From NCBI RefSeq assembly GCF_042477335.2, contig NC_091262.1, positions 44,799,001-44,863,000 on the forward strand: a stretch of DNA of 64,000 bases. The letters are read 5' to 3'. The notes below the pieces were generated by a model. The model did no database searches, was not told the DNA's origin, and worked only from the letters and a program-made list of their open reading frames with translations. Both the position numbers and the translations under genes were made by a program. The stretch comes from Ovis canadensis (taxonomy: Eukaryota > Chordata > Mammalia > Artiodactyla > Bovidae). Within the stretch, counting starts at the first letter, position 1, and every line of letters begins with the position of its first letter. Of this stretch, positions 13,901 through 24,965 are shown piece by piece.

Positions 13901-16900
13901 TTCTGCAGGAGCTCTTTGTTTGGACCCTAAGAGCAATAAGAGCTTAGAACACATACTGATAAAATGATACAAGACAAAAGTAGAATTGACTTTTTTTCAT
14001 GTGTAAATACTGCTGGTGGTATATATATTAAAGAGAAATTTAGTAATTGTATATACTAAGGAAAGTTTATTATGCACTAATATATGCTTAGCTCACTTTT
14101 TGTATAGGTACTAGAACTACTTTTGTCTTGTGTTGAGACATTGAACACTTTTATAGTTAGTATGTGCATGTAGAAAATGTACTTCCTTCTGATCTACAAG
14201 TATGAAAACTTTCCCTTCTCTCCTGACAAGACTCTCCATGCCCACAATGAAGAGTGGGGTGCTAAAGGGGAAGGTGGTGGTTAGATAATTGGTAACTCAG
14301 CATTAACTACATATGTCCTTTTCCTAAAATAAGTTTCTCTTTAGCGTTTCTGAAGTGTAAGGACCCAGAATGGTGTTAACTCATGAACAGATTACTAGAC
14401 TTTGAGTGGTTTTGGAGAAATCAAAATCAAATGAGAACTTGGATCTTGTAATTCTGTTAAATCAGCAAATGCTTATTTAAAGCTGCAAGATTTTTAAATA
14501 TGCAAGATACACTTTGAGCCCAGTGGGAGATTCAGAGTATTGTAGACAAATTTCTGAGTTTCAGGAACATAAGAGAATATACACAGTTTATCTTTTCCTG
14601 AAAAAAAAAATATGGTGTATAGTTGATTTACAGTGTTATATTACTTTCTGCTCTACAGCAGAGTGAATCAATTAATACATTTACATATATCCACTCTTTC
14701 TTAAGATTCTGTTCCAATATAGGTCATTACACAGTATTTAGTAGAGTTCCCTGTGCTATACAGTAAATTCTCATTAGTTATCCATTTTATATAGAGTAGT
14801 GTGTATGTCAATCCCAATCTCCCAATTTTTTCCTCCCCTACAAAGTGTAAAATCTCATGATTCTCCTTCCTGATTTAATTTTTTTGGAGTTTTTTTCTTC
14901 CTATTAAACTTCTGCTTTGAAAGTTCCCGGAAGTTGGGACAAGGAAGTAAAAGAGAGATGGTTGCCTGAATTCTCCAGGATAGGGGAGAGTTATTGACTA
15001 GTTTCTGTTAGTGAGTGATTCCACTGTAACTATTATTACTAGTGGTCTACAGTAGAAGTTTTTAGATTCCTTACTTCTCTGTTACTTGGTTTAGTCAATA
15101 CAAGGATGCATTTGCTTAGCCACAATGCAAAATTTACAGGCTCGAGTGGTCTTGGCAAATTTTATGGGGCAGGAGGAAGAACAGGCATTTGGGAGAGGAG
15201 GCAGCGGAAGGAATCTCAGGCAAGGGAAAGGCATGGGCAGAGTCCCAGAGGACAGACAAAACTTGTGGTGGACACAGTTTTCACATAGACCTAATCAGTG
15301 GTCCTACCTTATGTGTTTTCAAGATTGCCACAGTTTTTCTTTTGTAATTACCATTCCTTTTATTTTTAGGCATGATATTTAATGTGTTTTAAAGTTTAAC
15401 ATTAAAGGAGGAGTTACTTTGTTTGAGAGAATATCAAAGGCTGAAGAATCTTGATCTAAATAATGATTTATAAGGGAGATCTAAGGGAGATTTCTAATGA
15501 AATCCCCCATAGTTGTCCTTGGTTTAGAGAAGAGTCCTCAGGACTAGAAAGAGAAATAGGGGAGCTCCAGAGAGGCTCCCTGGTCAGAACCATCTGATCT
15601 TCACAACAGAATGAAAAATATTTTAACTATAAATGCAGATGTTCATTATTATAAATAGGGTAAATTCATCACTGCTGTCAGAGGAAAAGCTCTTGGCTAT
15701 TTAACATGATGGTGGAGAAATCTTAAGATGAGTAGAACAGTTGAAAACCATTTAAGGAAGATTTCGCCTGTCCCGATTCTCTGGAATGTTTAGGGCTAAG
15801 TTCTTAGTTTCTGATACCTTAAAAGTTTTCAAGTGTTCTGTTGTTAAGAACCATTATTTAGTTAAAAAAAAAAAAAAGACATTTAGATGATGACATCAGA
15901 ATTTTAGAATTACCTATAGTTCTGTAACCCTAAAAACTTATTTTCATTTTTGCATAGTATCTTTTAATCTTGTATGCATACTTTCTTAGTAGTGATACTT
16001 TAAAAACTGAAGAAAGAATACCAAGATCTAGAGAATTTTGTATGATTCCTTTTTCTTTTTAAGGTACGTGTTGGGCGGTGGAGCACTGTGCATGGAACTA
16101 CTCACAAAACAGGTGACTATTTTTCTTATGGCACTCAGGTATTTCAACCTCGGTAGAGTGTTTTAATTATGTAAGTTAGATTCTAAGTGGACAGAGCTGT
16201 TTGTAATAGTACCTACTTTAAAATATATATATATTTTTTGCTAATAGCACCTATTTTAATAATGAAAGCTATTTAAACCAGTAAAATGACATTGTACTTG
16301 GTGCTTAAACTATGCTAGGATGGGCAATAAGAGTGAGGTATGTTATAATTCGCTCATTTGTTGCTCTTACAACACAGCTTTCTTTGTTTTGTGAGATTTT
16401 GGAAATGGTCCAACTTGACTTTTACTGCTTGACTACAAACTTAACATAAATTTGATACTACTGAGTTGTTATATGCCATTTTCTTAAGCTTTCCTGAGTG
16501 AGAATCAGGAATACCACAGTGTTTTAGAGAAGTGTTTTCTTCTTTCTATAGGGCTGGAGCAGTGCCTATTCAATAGAATCGGTCATCATGCAAATCAATG
16601 CCACCTTAGTTAAAGGCAAAGCCAGAGTGCAGTTTGGAGCAAATAAGGTACTTTTATTAAGAATATCACATTAACTACGAGATACTTTTCCTGTTATGAA
16701 GCTTCTACCTGTTCTTTTAGTCTTTGTTATTTCTACTATAATTAAATATGTCTATGGTTTAAAATTTATTATTGGTTTATATATACTAGTGAATAAAAAA
16801 TTGTATGTAGTTACATGCTTCCCCAAATTGAGATCTCATTGTAATAGTTAATTCCTAGTAAGCATATATGCACTAGGCTCTAAACTTTTTAATCTGTATT

Positions 16901-19900
16901 AACTTTCTATCCTCTAATAACCTAGAAGTAGGTACTATTATTGTCCTCATTTTGTAGATGAGGAAACTGAAGCACAGAGAAGTTAGGTGACTCATGTAAG
17001 GTCACAGGTGGAGAGTGAGGATTCGAACCAGACATTCTGCTTGTTAGTCTCTGCTCTTACCCACCGTCTTCTGTTCTTTATTCACTTACCATATCAGAAA
17101 TATCTTTCATGTCTAATTATAGTTATCTGTGAACACTTAAGACCAAAACAAACTCTGAAGTTAGTATATTTTGGAAAAGTGTGTGATGGAAATCATCCCT
17201 ACCTGACATTTTAAAAAAAATTCTGTATGTTCCTAAAATTCCTTGTGAATTTTGTATTAAATACCTATCCAAATAGTACTAAATCTAAGTAAGTATATCT
17301 AAATGTATTGCACATCAAATTAAGAGCTCACTGGAATCAACTCACAGAGGAAGCAGGAAATTGACTCTCTAAGGGGACTAAAGTGGTCTCATGTTAATTG
17401 TAGCTACAGTTCTCATCAGTAGCAAATGCCAATACTCTTTAGAAGAAAGGATTTCTGAATTAAGACTATAAGATTCTCAGAGATTAAGATCAGTTCAGTT
17501 CAGTCACTCAGTCGTGTCCGACTCTTTGTGTCCCCGTGAACTGCAGCATGCCAGGCTTCCCTGTCCATCACCAACTCCCGGAGCTTGCTCAAACTCATGT
17601 CCATTGAGTCGGTGATGCCATCCAACCATCTCATCCTCTGTCGTCCCCTTAGCCTCCTGTCTTCTATCTTTCCCAGCATCAGGGTCTTTTCCAATGAGTC
17701 AGTTCTTTGCATGAGGTGGCCAAAGTATTGGAGTTTTAGCTTCAGCATTAGTCCTTCCAATGAATATTCAGGACTGCTTTCCTTTAGGATGGACTGGTTT
17801 GACCTCCTTGCAGTCCAAGGGATTCTCAAGAGTCTTCTCCAACACTACAGTTCAAAAGCATCAATTCTTAGATGCTCAGCTTTCTTTATAGTCCAACTCT
17901 CACAACCATACATGACTATTGGAAAAACCATAGCTTTGACTAGGTGGACCTTTGTTTGCAAAGTAATGTCTCTGCTTTTTAATATGCTATCTTGGTTGGT
18001 CATAGCTTTTCTTCCAGGGAGGAAGTGTTTTTTAATTTCATGGCTGCAGTCATCATCTGCAGTGATTTTGGAGCCCCCAAAAATAAAGTCACTGTTTCCA
18101 TTGTTTTCCCATCTATTTGCCATGAAGTGATGGGACCGGACGCCATGATCTTTGTTTTTTGAATGTTGAGTTTTAAGACATCTTTTTCACTTGACAGTGA
18201 AAGATGACAAGCACCCAAGTAGACATCCTAACATACATGAGAACTGGCAGAAACAATGACTAAGAGACACAGAGTCACAAAGACTTGAAGTTTTGGAATT
18301 AGCAGATATTAAAATTGTGAGAAAATGAATACTTATGTGTAATATCTAGTGATCAGAGAAAAGAATCTATAGAAATGAAGAATGTTAAAATGAGAAACTG
18401 ATTAGACATCAGAAGAGAGAATTATTAGAAGAAATAACCCAGAATGTTGCACAGAGGGACCCAGGAATAGATAGTACAGCAGAAGATAAGAGGTACAGAT
18501 CAGAATGAGGTGTATGTAAAACATGTCTTATTTGAATCCCAGGAGGACATAATAAAATCATATTAAAAAGTGAGGAATAGAAATCAGAAAGTGAAGTTAT
18601 AAAAGCAAATCCAAATAAATAAATCATAACAAATATAAATGCACAGAAGTTACCAGTTAGTTTGAATTAAGTGGTCTTTAAGAAGTGTATTTATTTATTT
18701 TTATTAAAATTTTTTGGAAATACAGCTGATCTATAGTGTTAATTTTTTTCTGTACAGCAAAGTGACTCAGTTATACATTTATGAATATATTCTTTTTAAT
18801 TTTCTATTATAATTTGTCACAAGAAGTATGTTTAACATGTGAGGATACAAAGAGATGGATTTTTTTTTAAAGGAAGAAGATAATAGAGATAGACCAGTAT
18901 AGGCATACCTTGGAGATATTATGGGTTCAGTTTCAGACTTCTTCAGTAAAGCCAGTATCACAATAAAACAAACCACAGGAACTTTTTGGTTTCCTAGTAT
19001 GTGTAACAGTTACACTGTACTGTAGTCTCCTAAGTGTGTAACAGCATTATGTCTAAACAACAATGTACATGCCTTAATTAAAAAATATTACTAAATGCTA
19101 ACCATTATCTGAGCCTTCAGCTAGTGGTAGTGGTTAACACCAAAAATCAGTGATCCCAGATCATTGTAACAAACATAGTAATGAAAAAGTTTGAAGTATT
19201 TCAAATTGCCAAAATGTGACACAGACACACAAAGTCAGCCAGTGTTCTTGGGGGAAATGGAGCCAGTAGACTTGCTTGGTGCAGTGCTGTCTGTTAAAAT
19301 CTGCAACAAAAAAAATGTGGCATTTGCCAGGTGCAATAAAGTGAAGTGCAGTAAAATGAGGTTTGCCTGTATACATTGACAAAAAGGTGATTTAGCTGTG
19401 TAAACAGTGTGATTTTAGAACACAGTGTAAACGTGTGGTTTTGGAACAAAGCATTAATTCAGTCAGTTCAGTCGCTCAGTCGTGTCCAACTCTTTGCCAC
19501 CCCATGAATCGCAGCACGCCAGGCCTCCCTGTCCATCACCAATTCCTGGAGTTCACTCAGACTCAATGCCCATTGAGTCAGTGATGCCATCCAGCCATCT
19601 TATCCTCTGTCGTCCCCTTCTCCTCCTGCCCCCAATCCCTCCCAGCATCAGAGTCTTTTCCAATGAGTCAACTCTTCGCATGAGGTGGCCAAAGTACTGG
19701 AGTTTCAGCTTTAGCACATTCCTTCCAAAGAAATCCCAGGGTTGATCTCCTTCAGAATGGACTGGTTGGATCTCCTTGCAGTCCAAGGGACTCTCAAGAG
19801 TCTTCTCCAACACCACAGTTCAAAAGCATCAATTTTTTGGCACTCAGCTTTCTTCACAGTCCAACTCTCACATCCATACATGACCACTGGAAAAACCATA

Positions 19901-22900
19901 GCCTTGATTAGACGGACCTTAGTTGGCAAAGTAATGTCTCTGCTTTTCAATATGCTATCTAGGTTGTTCATAACTTTCCTTCCAAGGAGTAAGCGTCTTT
20001 TAATTTCATGGCTGCAGTCACCATCTACAGTGATTTTGGAGCCCCCAAAAATAAAGTCTGACACTATTTGCACTGTTTCCCCATCTATTTGCCACGAAGT
20101 GATGGGACCAGAGGCCATGATTATAGTTTTCTGAATGTTGAGCTTTAAGCCAACTTTTTCACTCTCCACTTTCACTTTCAGCAAGAGGCTTTTTAGTTCT
20201 TCTTCACTTTCTGCCATAAGGGTGGTGTCATCTGCATATCTGAGGTTATTGATATTTCTCCCGGCAGTCTTGATTCCAGCTTGTGCTTCTTCCAGCCCAG
20301 CATTTCTCATGATGTCCTCTGCAGAGAAGTTAAATAAGCAGGGTGACAATATACAGCCTTGATGTACTCCTTTTCCTATTTGGAACCAGTCTGTTGTTCC
20401 ATGTCCAGTTCTAACTGTTGCTTCCTGGCCTGCATATAGGTTTCTCAAGAGGCAAGTCAGGTATTCTAGTATTCCCATCTCTTTCAGAATTTTCCACAGT
20501 TTGTTGTGATTCACACAGTCAAAGGCTTTGGCATAGTCAATAAAGCAGAAATAGATGTTTTTCTGGAACTCTCTTGCTTTTTCCATGATCCTGCAGATGT
20601 TGGCAATTTGATCTCTAGTTCCTCTGCCTTTTCTAAAACCAGCTTGAACATCTGGTAGTTCTCGGTTCACGTATTGCTGAAGCCTGGCTTGGAGAATTTT
20701 GAGCATTACTTTACTAGCGTGTGAGATGAGTGCAATTGTGTGGTAGTTTGAGCATTCTTTGGCATTGCCTTTCTTAGGGATTGGAAAGAAAACTGACCTT
20801 TTCCAGTCCTGTGGCCACTGCTGAGTTTTCCCAATTTGCTGGCATATTGAGTGCAGCACTTCCACAGCATCATCTTTCAGGATTTGAAATAGCTCAACTG
20901 GAATTCCATCACCTCCACTAGCTTTGTTTGTAGTGATGCTTTCTAAGGTCCACTTTATTTCACATTCCAGTGACTACTTGATGATAAAAGTCTCATTTAA
21001 CCAGGAGGATATAGTTTTTTACTCTAGGTCATGCTATCTATCATTTCTCAAAAAATGCAGGGGACAGTGACTAATAACAATAGGCTGTACATTAATTTGT
21101 TTAATCTTTAGGATATACAAGGATACTAATAAGAGTAGTTTATTTGAATGGAAGAAGGAAGGTGGGTGAGGAAAGGAACTGGCTGGTTGCAGGCCAGGTA
21201 GGAATGAAAGTTGTCATTTGGAATGTGTTTATACACATTCTTATGTTATGAATTTATTAAAAAATTAGGTGACATAACATAATAGATGTGAACCACTATG
21301 GAGAATGCTTGTGATAATTCTCCATGATGGAGAATTGGAAGTTAAGATGTAGGCAAGTTGTACTTATGGGGATAAAATTAATAAAATCAATCCTAAACTT
21401 GGTCCCATAGAAGACATTCTAATCTGTAGAGGTTAACAAAAGAAGACTGCTTTAGTAGTGTGACTTGCTATCACTTATGGGCATTCTTCAGGTTTAACTC
21501 AAATTGTTATCCAGATGTATAGTCCTTAAAGCCTAGTGTTTCCTTACCTGAAGGCAGTATTTTGTAGTTTATTTATTTATTTTTTTTGATGGAAGTTATG
21601 AGGAAGAGTTTTCTGTCAGTGGACATGTATGATTTTATATTTCTAGATACAAGTTTTTTTTTCTTTTTTGAAGTAATAGTTGATTTACAATGTGTTAATT
21701 TCTGCTCTACAGCAGTGATTGTTATACATAGATATATATATACACACACATATATACATATATATGTACATGTACATTCTCCTTGCATCCAAATAACACC
21801 TTTAACTTTATTCATAAAGCCTTGTACTTGTGCAGTGGCAGGAGGACTTAGCACATGAACTGTGAATCTTGTAGATCTTTATTAGAAAACAGTTTTGATT
21901 TTGTTATCCCTCTAAAATAGCTGGGAATAATGAAATTGGGAAGTTTACTTTTCAAATGGAAATACTTGGTTTCTTGTGTTCTTTTAAATACAGCAGTGAT
22001 GCAAATAATCCATCAATTATTTGTAATGATTTTCATCTACTTATAGTTTTGATATAAAATGTATAATTCTCTTTCAGAATCAATATAATCTAGCAAGAGC
22101 CCAGCAATCCTATAATTCCATTGTACAGATACATGAGAAAAATGGTACGTTTACTTCAATAAGTATTTATTGCCATATGTGAAATTTTACATAATGTACT
22201 GTTTACTTATTTTGTTTTATTCTTCTGTTTTTGCTTTAATTTCTTACAAAGTATGGTTACCAGAGTGAAAAAATTTAACTTGAGGATACACATAGTGTGC
22301 TTCATTCAAAATCTTTGTATCCTAAATACTTGGGCTGGGAATCTTTGAGTCAAACATTTTTGAGTAGATTAATGAATGAATCACTTTACCTACTTGAAAT
22401 GTGTGATACTGGGATAGGAACCGAGTTAAAGGCAATTCTAAAGGTGGAGTTCTTGCTGTTAATACTGAGTAAGTTGCAATCAGGATCATAAGCCAGTTGC
22501 TGAACCATTTTCAGACTGCTTAATGCTTTTTGACAGTTGTGCAGATTTATTTATTCAAGTAAAAAAGTTCTAACTTCAGTCTATACTTAAAAATAGACTG
22601 AATTGTAAATTTTAAAAAATATCTTTCAAAAGTTTATTGGACTTATTTTCAATTTTTCTTGTATTCACAAGGTATGTTTGGAGTTTTTGTCTCTAATAGT
22701 GAGATGACAACGGAGAAGGCAGTGGCACCCCACTCCAGTCCTCTTGCCTGGAAAATCCCATGGACTGAGGAGCCTGGTAGGCTGCAGTCCATGGGGTCGC
22801 TAAGAGTCGGGCACGACTGAGCGACTTCACTTTCGCTTTTCAGTTTCATGCATTGGAGAAGGAAATAGCAACCCACTTCAGTGTTCTTGCCTGGAGAATC

Positions 22901-24570
22901 CCAGGGACGGGGGAGCCTGGTGGGCTGCCGTCTATGGGGTCGTACAGAGTCGGAGACGACTGAAGTGACTTAGCAGCAGCAGCAGTGAGATGACAAAGAA
23001 GTAGACTTGGAGTCAAGACCGATTATCAGGTGCCATTTGGGTCACTCACTAGCTCTGTGGCCCTGAGCAAGTCCCATTACCTCTCAGCCTCAGTTTTCTC
23101 ATCTCTAAAGGTGGTATGATTTCTGTCTTGCCAAATGTGAGGAAGGAGATAAGTTGTGTGTGTGTGTGCAGCACTTAATAACCAAGTGTGCTGATATTTA
23201 TGGTAGCTGGGGTAGTGGAATGGATGCATTTTTGTGCAGAGGAGGTTAATTGATAGGAAGTAGTTTTTCTTCAAGAGTATCTACAGTAAAGTGTTCTTTA
23301 GTTAGAATGTGGTAGCTTGTGACTTAATATTTGTGTTTTTTGTGTGCTCACTTTCATTTAAGTGATAGAGCAAACGTGTCGCTTTTGCAGTGACTGCTTA
23401 CTTTTGAAAGAATAGTATTCAAAACAATTTTCAAGCTTCTGAAGAGGGAAATGATAAAATTTGAGGACAAAGCTAGGTTTTCATAATAATCATCTCTAGC
23501 ACGCTAAAATTACAGACCCAAAGATGCCTATATGCTCCTTTATTAAGCACGTGGACACTCCACAAGTCTTGGTATATTTATACTGTTGGAAGCGCAGCTT
23601 CCTACCAAACAATACTTTGTCTCAGTCTCATTTGCCTTTTTAGAGAGAGCTTATCTTGTTGTTAACCTTAGGGTGTTCCCTGGTGGCTCAGACGGTAAAG
23701 CCTCTGGCTACAATGCGGGAGACCCGGGTTTGATCCCTGGGCCGGGAAGATCCTCTGGAGAAGGAAATGGCAACCCACTCCAGTACTCTTGCCTGAAAAT
23801 CCCATGGATGGAGGAGCCTGGTAGGCTACAGTCTATGGGGGTCACAAAGAGTCAGACACGACTGAGCGACTTCACTTTTTATCTTGTTGTTGAGCATAGA
23901 AACACGTTTTTCTTATCTCTTATTTTTTGTTAAATTAGACATTATAGTCAGCATTCAAAAATGTTTATGGAAAGCACCTGTATTTCAGAAAGTGTAGGTT
24001 TGTGTGTAATTAGCTATGAAGAAAGAGCAATAGATTCAGATTCAAGAGATGGATTCTAGTTAACCTGCTGCTGCTAAATCTGATCTTGAGCTTAATCACT
24101 TAATCAGGGCACCTGCTGAGATGGCACCCTCACTGGTAAAATGACATCACTGCACTGACGACAGTCCAAGTTCCTCATACTCTAAAATACCAGGATTTTG
24201 TTTGGGGGACAGTTATTTTTAGTTCAGTTTCCTATATAAAACTTAGCCTGTTGTCTAATATTCCACACTCTTTAGGTAGAAATGCCACTAATACAGAGAT
24301 CTCACCTTGAAAATTCAAGTACAGTTTATTCATAGAAAATAACTATATTGTGAATATATCAGAATGTTGTGTTACCAACCCAAGTATAAGCTTAATTTTT
24401 ACAAATAGGTTTAAACAGGGAAATTACGAGTAAAGAAAACTATGGGTAGAGAAAGTATGTAACCTTGCTAAAATGTCACTTCTCCTAGTTGGTTTAAGAA
24501 TTAAAATGTTAACTTTTTTTTTCCCCATTCTTTTTCAGGCTGGTACACCCCTCCAAAGGAAGATGGCTAA
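4855..24570 (+). CDS. UBE2Q2: UBE2Q2, ubiquitin-conjugating enzyme E2 Q2 (3' part, five coding exons)
   Basis: This span holds the last five coding exons, which join in frame (59+49+96+67+32 nt) to the C-terminal 100 residues and a stop. The product accepts ubiquitin from E1 on a cysteine and passes it to substrates. I recognise the family from the segments [36 protein letters not shown] and the ending WYTPPKEDG. These form the C-terminal part of the UBC fold, which in this family lacks the classical HPN motif. The Cys in [10 protein letters not shown] lies 72 residues from the end, which fits the catalytic cysteine near residue 304 of the 375-residue human protein (known family). All introns here are GT-AG. 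The N-terminal exons lie upstream of the window; none was found in 1-4854. FBXO22 follows on the same strand. Confidence 0.95.
4940..5415. repeat. MER5-like hAT DNA transposon fragment, split by a SINE
   Basis: The flanks 'catcagaatcatttggag' and 'gaaccataatttaagcatca' resemble the two halves of MER5A, a non-autonomous hAT element. A BOV-A2 SINE sits between them. Confidence 0.5.
5047..5327 (-). mobile_element. BOV-A2 SINE
   Basis: This is the reverse complement of the dimeric BOV-A2 with its 'gtcgtgtccgactctt' segments and a CTG-repeat end. GGCCTG occurs at 5041-5046 and 5328-5333, a plausible short target-site duplication. Confidence 0.85.
5416..6359. other. Unrecognised UBE2Q2 intron sequence
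   Basis: AT-rich single-copy-looking sequence; no feature recognised. Confidence 0.5.
6360..7030 (-). repeat. L2 LINE fragments
   Basis: Phrases such as 'ggtgggatctcagctagatc' and 'gactgacatgggaagaac' resemble antisense L2 sequence. The copy is highly diverged. Confidence 0.45.
7195..7765 (-). repeat. L1ME/L1M 3' UTR fragment, antisense
   Basis: The stretch 'gtgatataattcacatatga' to 'ctctatggatttgcgtattc' is the familiar antisense 3' region of old L1 elements. Confidence 0.75.
8288..8510 (+). mobile_element. Bov-tA SINE
   Basis: It begins with the tRNA-Glu-like head 'cctggtggctcagatggtaa' and ends with 'gagtcggacatgactgagca'. It is the first of two adjacent copies in the same orientation. 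Confidence 0.85.
8518..8735 (+). mobile_element. Bov-tA SINE, second of a tandem pair
   Basis: It has the same head ('ttccctggtggcttaacgct') and the 'gtcggacacgactgaagcaa' tail, followed by a short 'gcatgcatgcat' run. Confidence 0.85.
9272..9347 (+). mobile_element. Ruminant SINE fragment (BOV-A2 tail)
   Basis: Only the end portion is present: 'accccatggacagaggg' to 'gtcggacacgactgagcaac'. Confidence 0.75.
9752..9965 (+). mobile_element. BOV-A2 SINE
   Basis: Dimeric SINE body with two 'gaggtcgc/ggggtcgca' segments and a CAG-repeat tail ('agcagcagcagcag'). Confidence 0.85.
10030..10240 (-). repeat. L1 fragment, antisense
   Basis: 'cattttgaattaatttttgt' and 'ggtttgttgaaaaagctcc' match the antisense L1 3' region, probably the continuation of the 8100-9745 copy. 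Confidence 0.6.
10520..11045 (+). repeat. L2 LINE 3' end
   Basis: It ends 'caataaatatttgtaaatgaatgaacga', the typical L2 3' end, preceded by weak L2-like coding sequence. Confidence 0.6.
11070..12950 (-). mobile_element. BovB LINE, about 1.9 kb, 5' truncated
   Basis: This is antisense BovB from the 3' end ('gcttagtcgtgtctgactct') up to the segment before the endonuclease. An open frame at 12113-12811 (-) covers part of the reverse transcriptase ([30 protein letters not shown]). A T-rich expansion at 12119-12134 disrupts the coding frame. Confidence 0.9.
12960..14590. other. Unrecognised UBE2Q2 intron sequence
   Basis: No exon found. A short piece at about 13430-13490 resembles the cetartiodactyl repeat seen at 14595; the rest is unassigned. 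A 61-codon open frame at 13081-13266 has no recognisable family. Confidence 0.45.
14595..14850. repeat. Cetartiodactyl interspersed repeat (L1-3'-end-like)
   Basis: 'atagttgatttacagtgtta', 'gttccctgtgctatacagta' and 'tagtgtgtatgtcaatccca' are shared with copies at 18665, 21560 and 49565 in this window. The family name is uncertain. Confidence 0.6.
15120..15285 (-). repeat. L2-like fragment
   Basis: 'ggcaagggaaaggcatgggcagag' type wording resembles antisense L2. Weak evidence. Confidence 0.3.
16064..16112 (+). CDS. UBE2Q2: UBE2Q2 coding exon with the catalytic cysteine
   Basis: The acceptor 'ttttaag' precedes a 49-nt exon that completes the split Gly and encodes [16 protein letters not shown], followed by a 'gtgact' donor. 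The single Cys in this segment is the expected ubiquitin thioester residue of the UBE2Q family. The exon lies 11.1 kb from the previous one, across an intron full of L1, L2, BovB and SINE copies. Confidence 0.93.
16552..16647 (+). CDS. UBE2Q2: UBE2Q2 coding exon
   Basis: This 96-nt phase-0 exon (32 codons) lies between a 'tctatag' acceptor and a 'gtactt' donor. It starts [19 protein letters not shown] and ends VQFGANK, the helices that follow the active-site cysteine in UBE2Q proteins. Confidence 0.94.
16915..17055 (-). repeat. MIR SINE
   Basis: 'gatgaggaaactgaagcaca' and 'tcacaggtggagagtgagga' are the conserved MIR core in reverse orientation. It lies 270 bases after a UBE2Q2 exon. Confidence 0.85.
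17490..18200 (-). mobile_element. BovB LINE 3' fragment
   Basis: About 0.7 kb of antisense BovB 3' sequence, with frames encoding [20 protein letters not shown] and [20 protein letters not shown]. It is 5' truncated near 18200. Confidence 0.9.
18665..18800. repeat. Cetartiodactyl interspersed repeat fragment
   Basis: 'tacagctgatctatagtgtt' and 'tacagcaaagtgactcagtt' match the repeat at 14595. Confidence 0.55.
18900..19369. mobile_element. Internally deleted Tigger1-type DNA transposon
   Basis: A 470-base element with inverted ends: 'taggcataccttggagatat' at the left and 'gaggtttgcctg' at the right. It is flanked by TA at 18898-18899 and 19370-19371, the target duplication of Tc1/mariner elements. 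The interior ('taacagcattatgtctaaac', 'aaaatgtgacacagacacac') matches the two ends of Tigger1, with the transposase gene deleted. Confidence 0.8.
19455..20972 (-). mobile_element. BovB LINE with long intact reverse transcriptase frame
   Basis: This is a 5'-truncated BovB of about 1.5 kb. A single open frame of 384 codons (19711-20865, -) spans the reverse transcriptase core: [32 protein letters not shown], the catalytic-site motif [13 protein letters not shown] and the downstream [20 protein letters not shown]. The endonuclease region is missing and the frame shifts near the 3' end, so the copy cannot be autonomous. It is the best preserved of the BovB copies here. Confidence 0.92.
20973..21559. 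other. Unrecognised UBE2Q2 intron sequence
   Basis: No gene or clear repeat seen. It contains a short imperfect local repeat of 'ctccatgatggagaa' type at about 21300-21340. Confidence 0.4.
21560..21800. repeat. Cetartiodactyl repeat fragment with a TA/CA-rich simple repeat
   Basis: 'agttgatttacaatgtgtta' and 'ctgctctacagcag' match the 14595 repeat. It runs into an alternating 'atatatatacacacacatat' stretch at 21728-21770. Confidence 0.6.
22078..22144 (+). CDS. UBE2Q2: UBE2Q2 coding exon
   Basis: This 67-nt exon lies between a 'ctttcag' acceptor and a 'gtacgt' donor. It encodes [20 protein letters not shown] followed by KN and a split Gly codon, the penultimate helix of the E2 fold. Confidence 0.94.
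22711..22983 (+). mobile_element. BOV-A2 SINE with 13-base target duplication
   Basis: The dimeric SINE ends in a CAG repeat and is flanked by perfect AGTGAGATGACAA copies at 22698-22710 and 22984-22996. This looks like a recent insertion. Confidence 0.95.
22985..23150 (+). repeat. MIR SINE
   Basis: 'tggccctgagcaagtcccat' and 'cctcagttttctcatctcta' are the conserved MIR core. The BOV-A2 at 22711 landed at its 5' edge. Confidence 0.85.
23668..23882 (+). mobile_element. Bov-tA SINE
   Basis: tRNA-like head 'ccctggtggctcagacggta', 'gggtttgatccctgggccgg', and tail 'gtcagacacgactgagcgac'. Confidence 0.9.
24010..24160 (+). repeat. MIR SINE, diverged
   Basis: Weak MIR-like order: 'agattcaagagatggattct', 'cttgagcttaatcacttaat', 'tggtaaaatgacatcac'. 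Confidence 0.45.
24539..24570 (+). CDS. UBE2Q2: UBE2Q2 terminal coding exon
   Basis: After a long pyrimidine tract and 'ttttcag' acceptor, the exon completes the split Gly and encodes WYTPPKEDG and a TAA stop. The C-terminus matches the known UBE2Q2 end exactly as I recall it. Confidence 0.94.
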
Positions 24571-24959
24571 ATGTGTTGACTTTTGTATGCTTGGACCAGT
24601 GTTGCTTTAAAGAAAATCTTTCCAACATGCAGACAAGCTTTGAGTGCCCCTATAACAGCAGTACTGAAGATGTTAGCTAATAGTTATTTTAGTGGATAAT
24701 CTGTCAACTGATCCAGCATAAGTTACAGCCTTTCCATTTTTCTCATTTTAGGTATCTTGGACTGAGCAGTGGGGCCTTTACTGTATTTTTTCCGATAAAT
24801 ACACATACTGGCCACTCCTTATCATCTCTTTCTTGAAAGGTGAAATGTCTTAAGTAGACAAGTCAGCATCAGGTTACTGAAGTTATGACTTGAGGGCAAA
24901 TTTCCCATTTTTGAGCTCGTGTGTTATGAGGATTTACAATATATTGTTCCATTAAAGCC

Positions 24960-24965
24960 AATAAA
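24960..24965 (+). terminator. Proximal poly(A) signal of UBE2Q2
   Basis: This is a canonical AATAAA about 390 bases after the stop codon. Its use would give a short 3' UTR isoform. It is inferred from sequence only. Confidence 0.5.
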
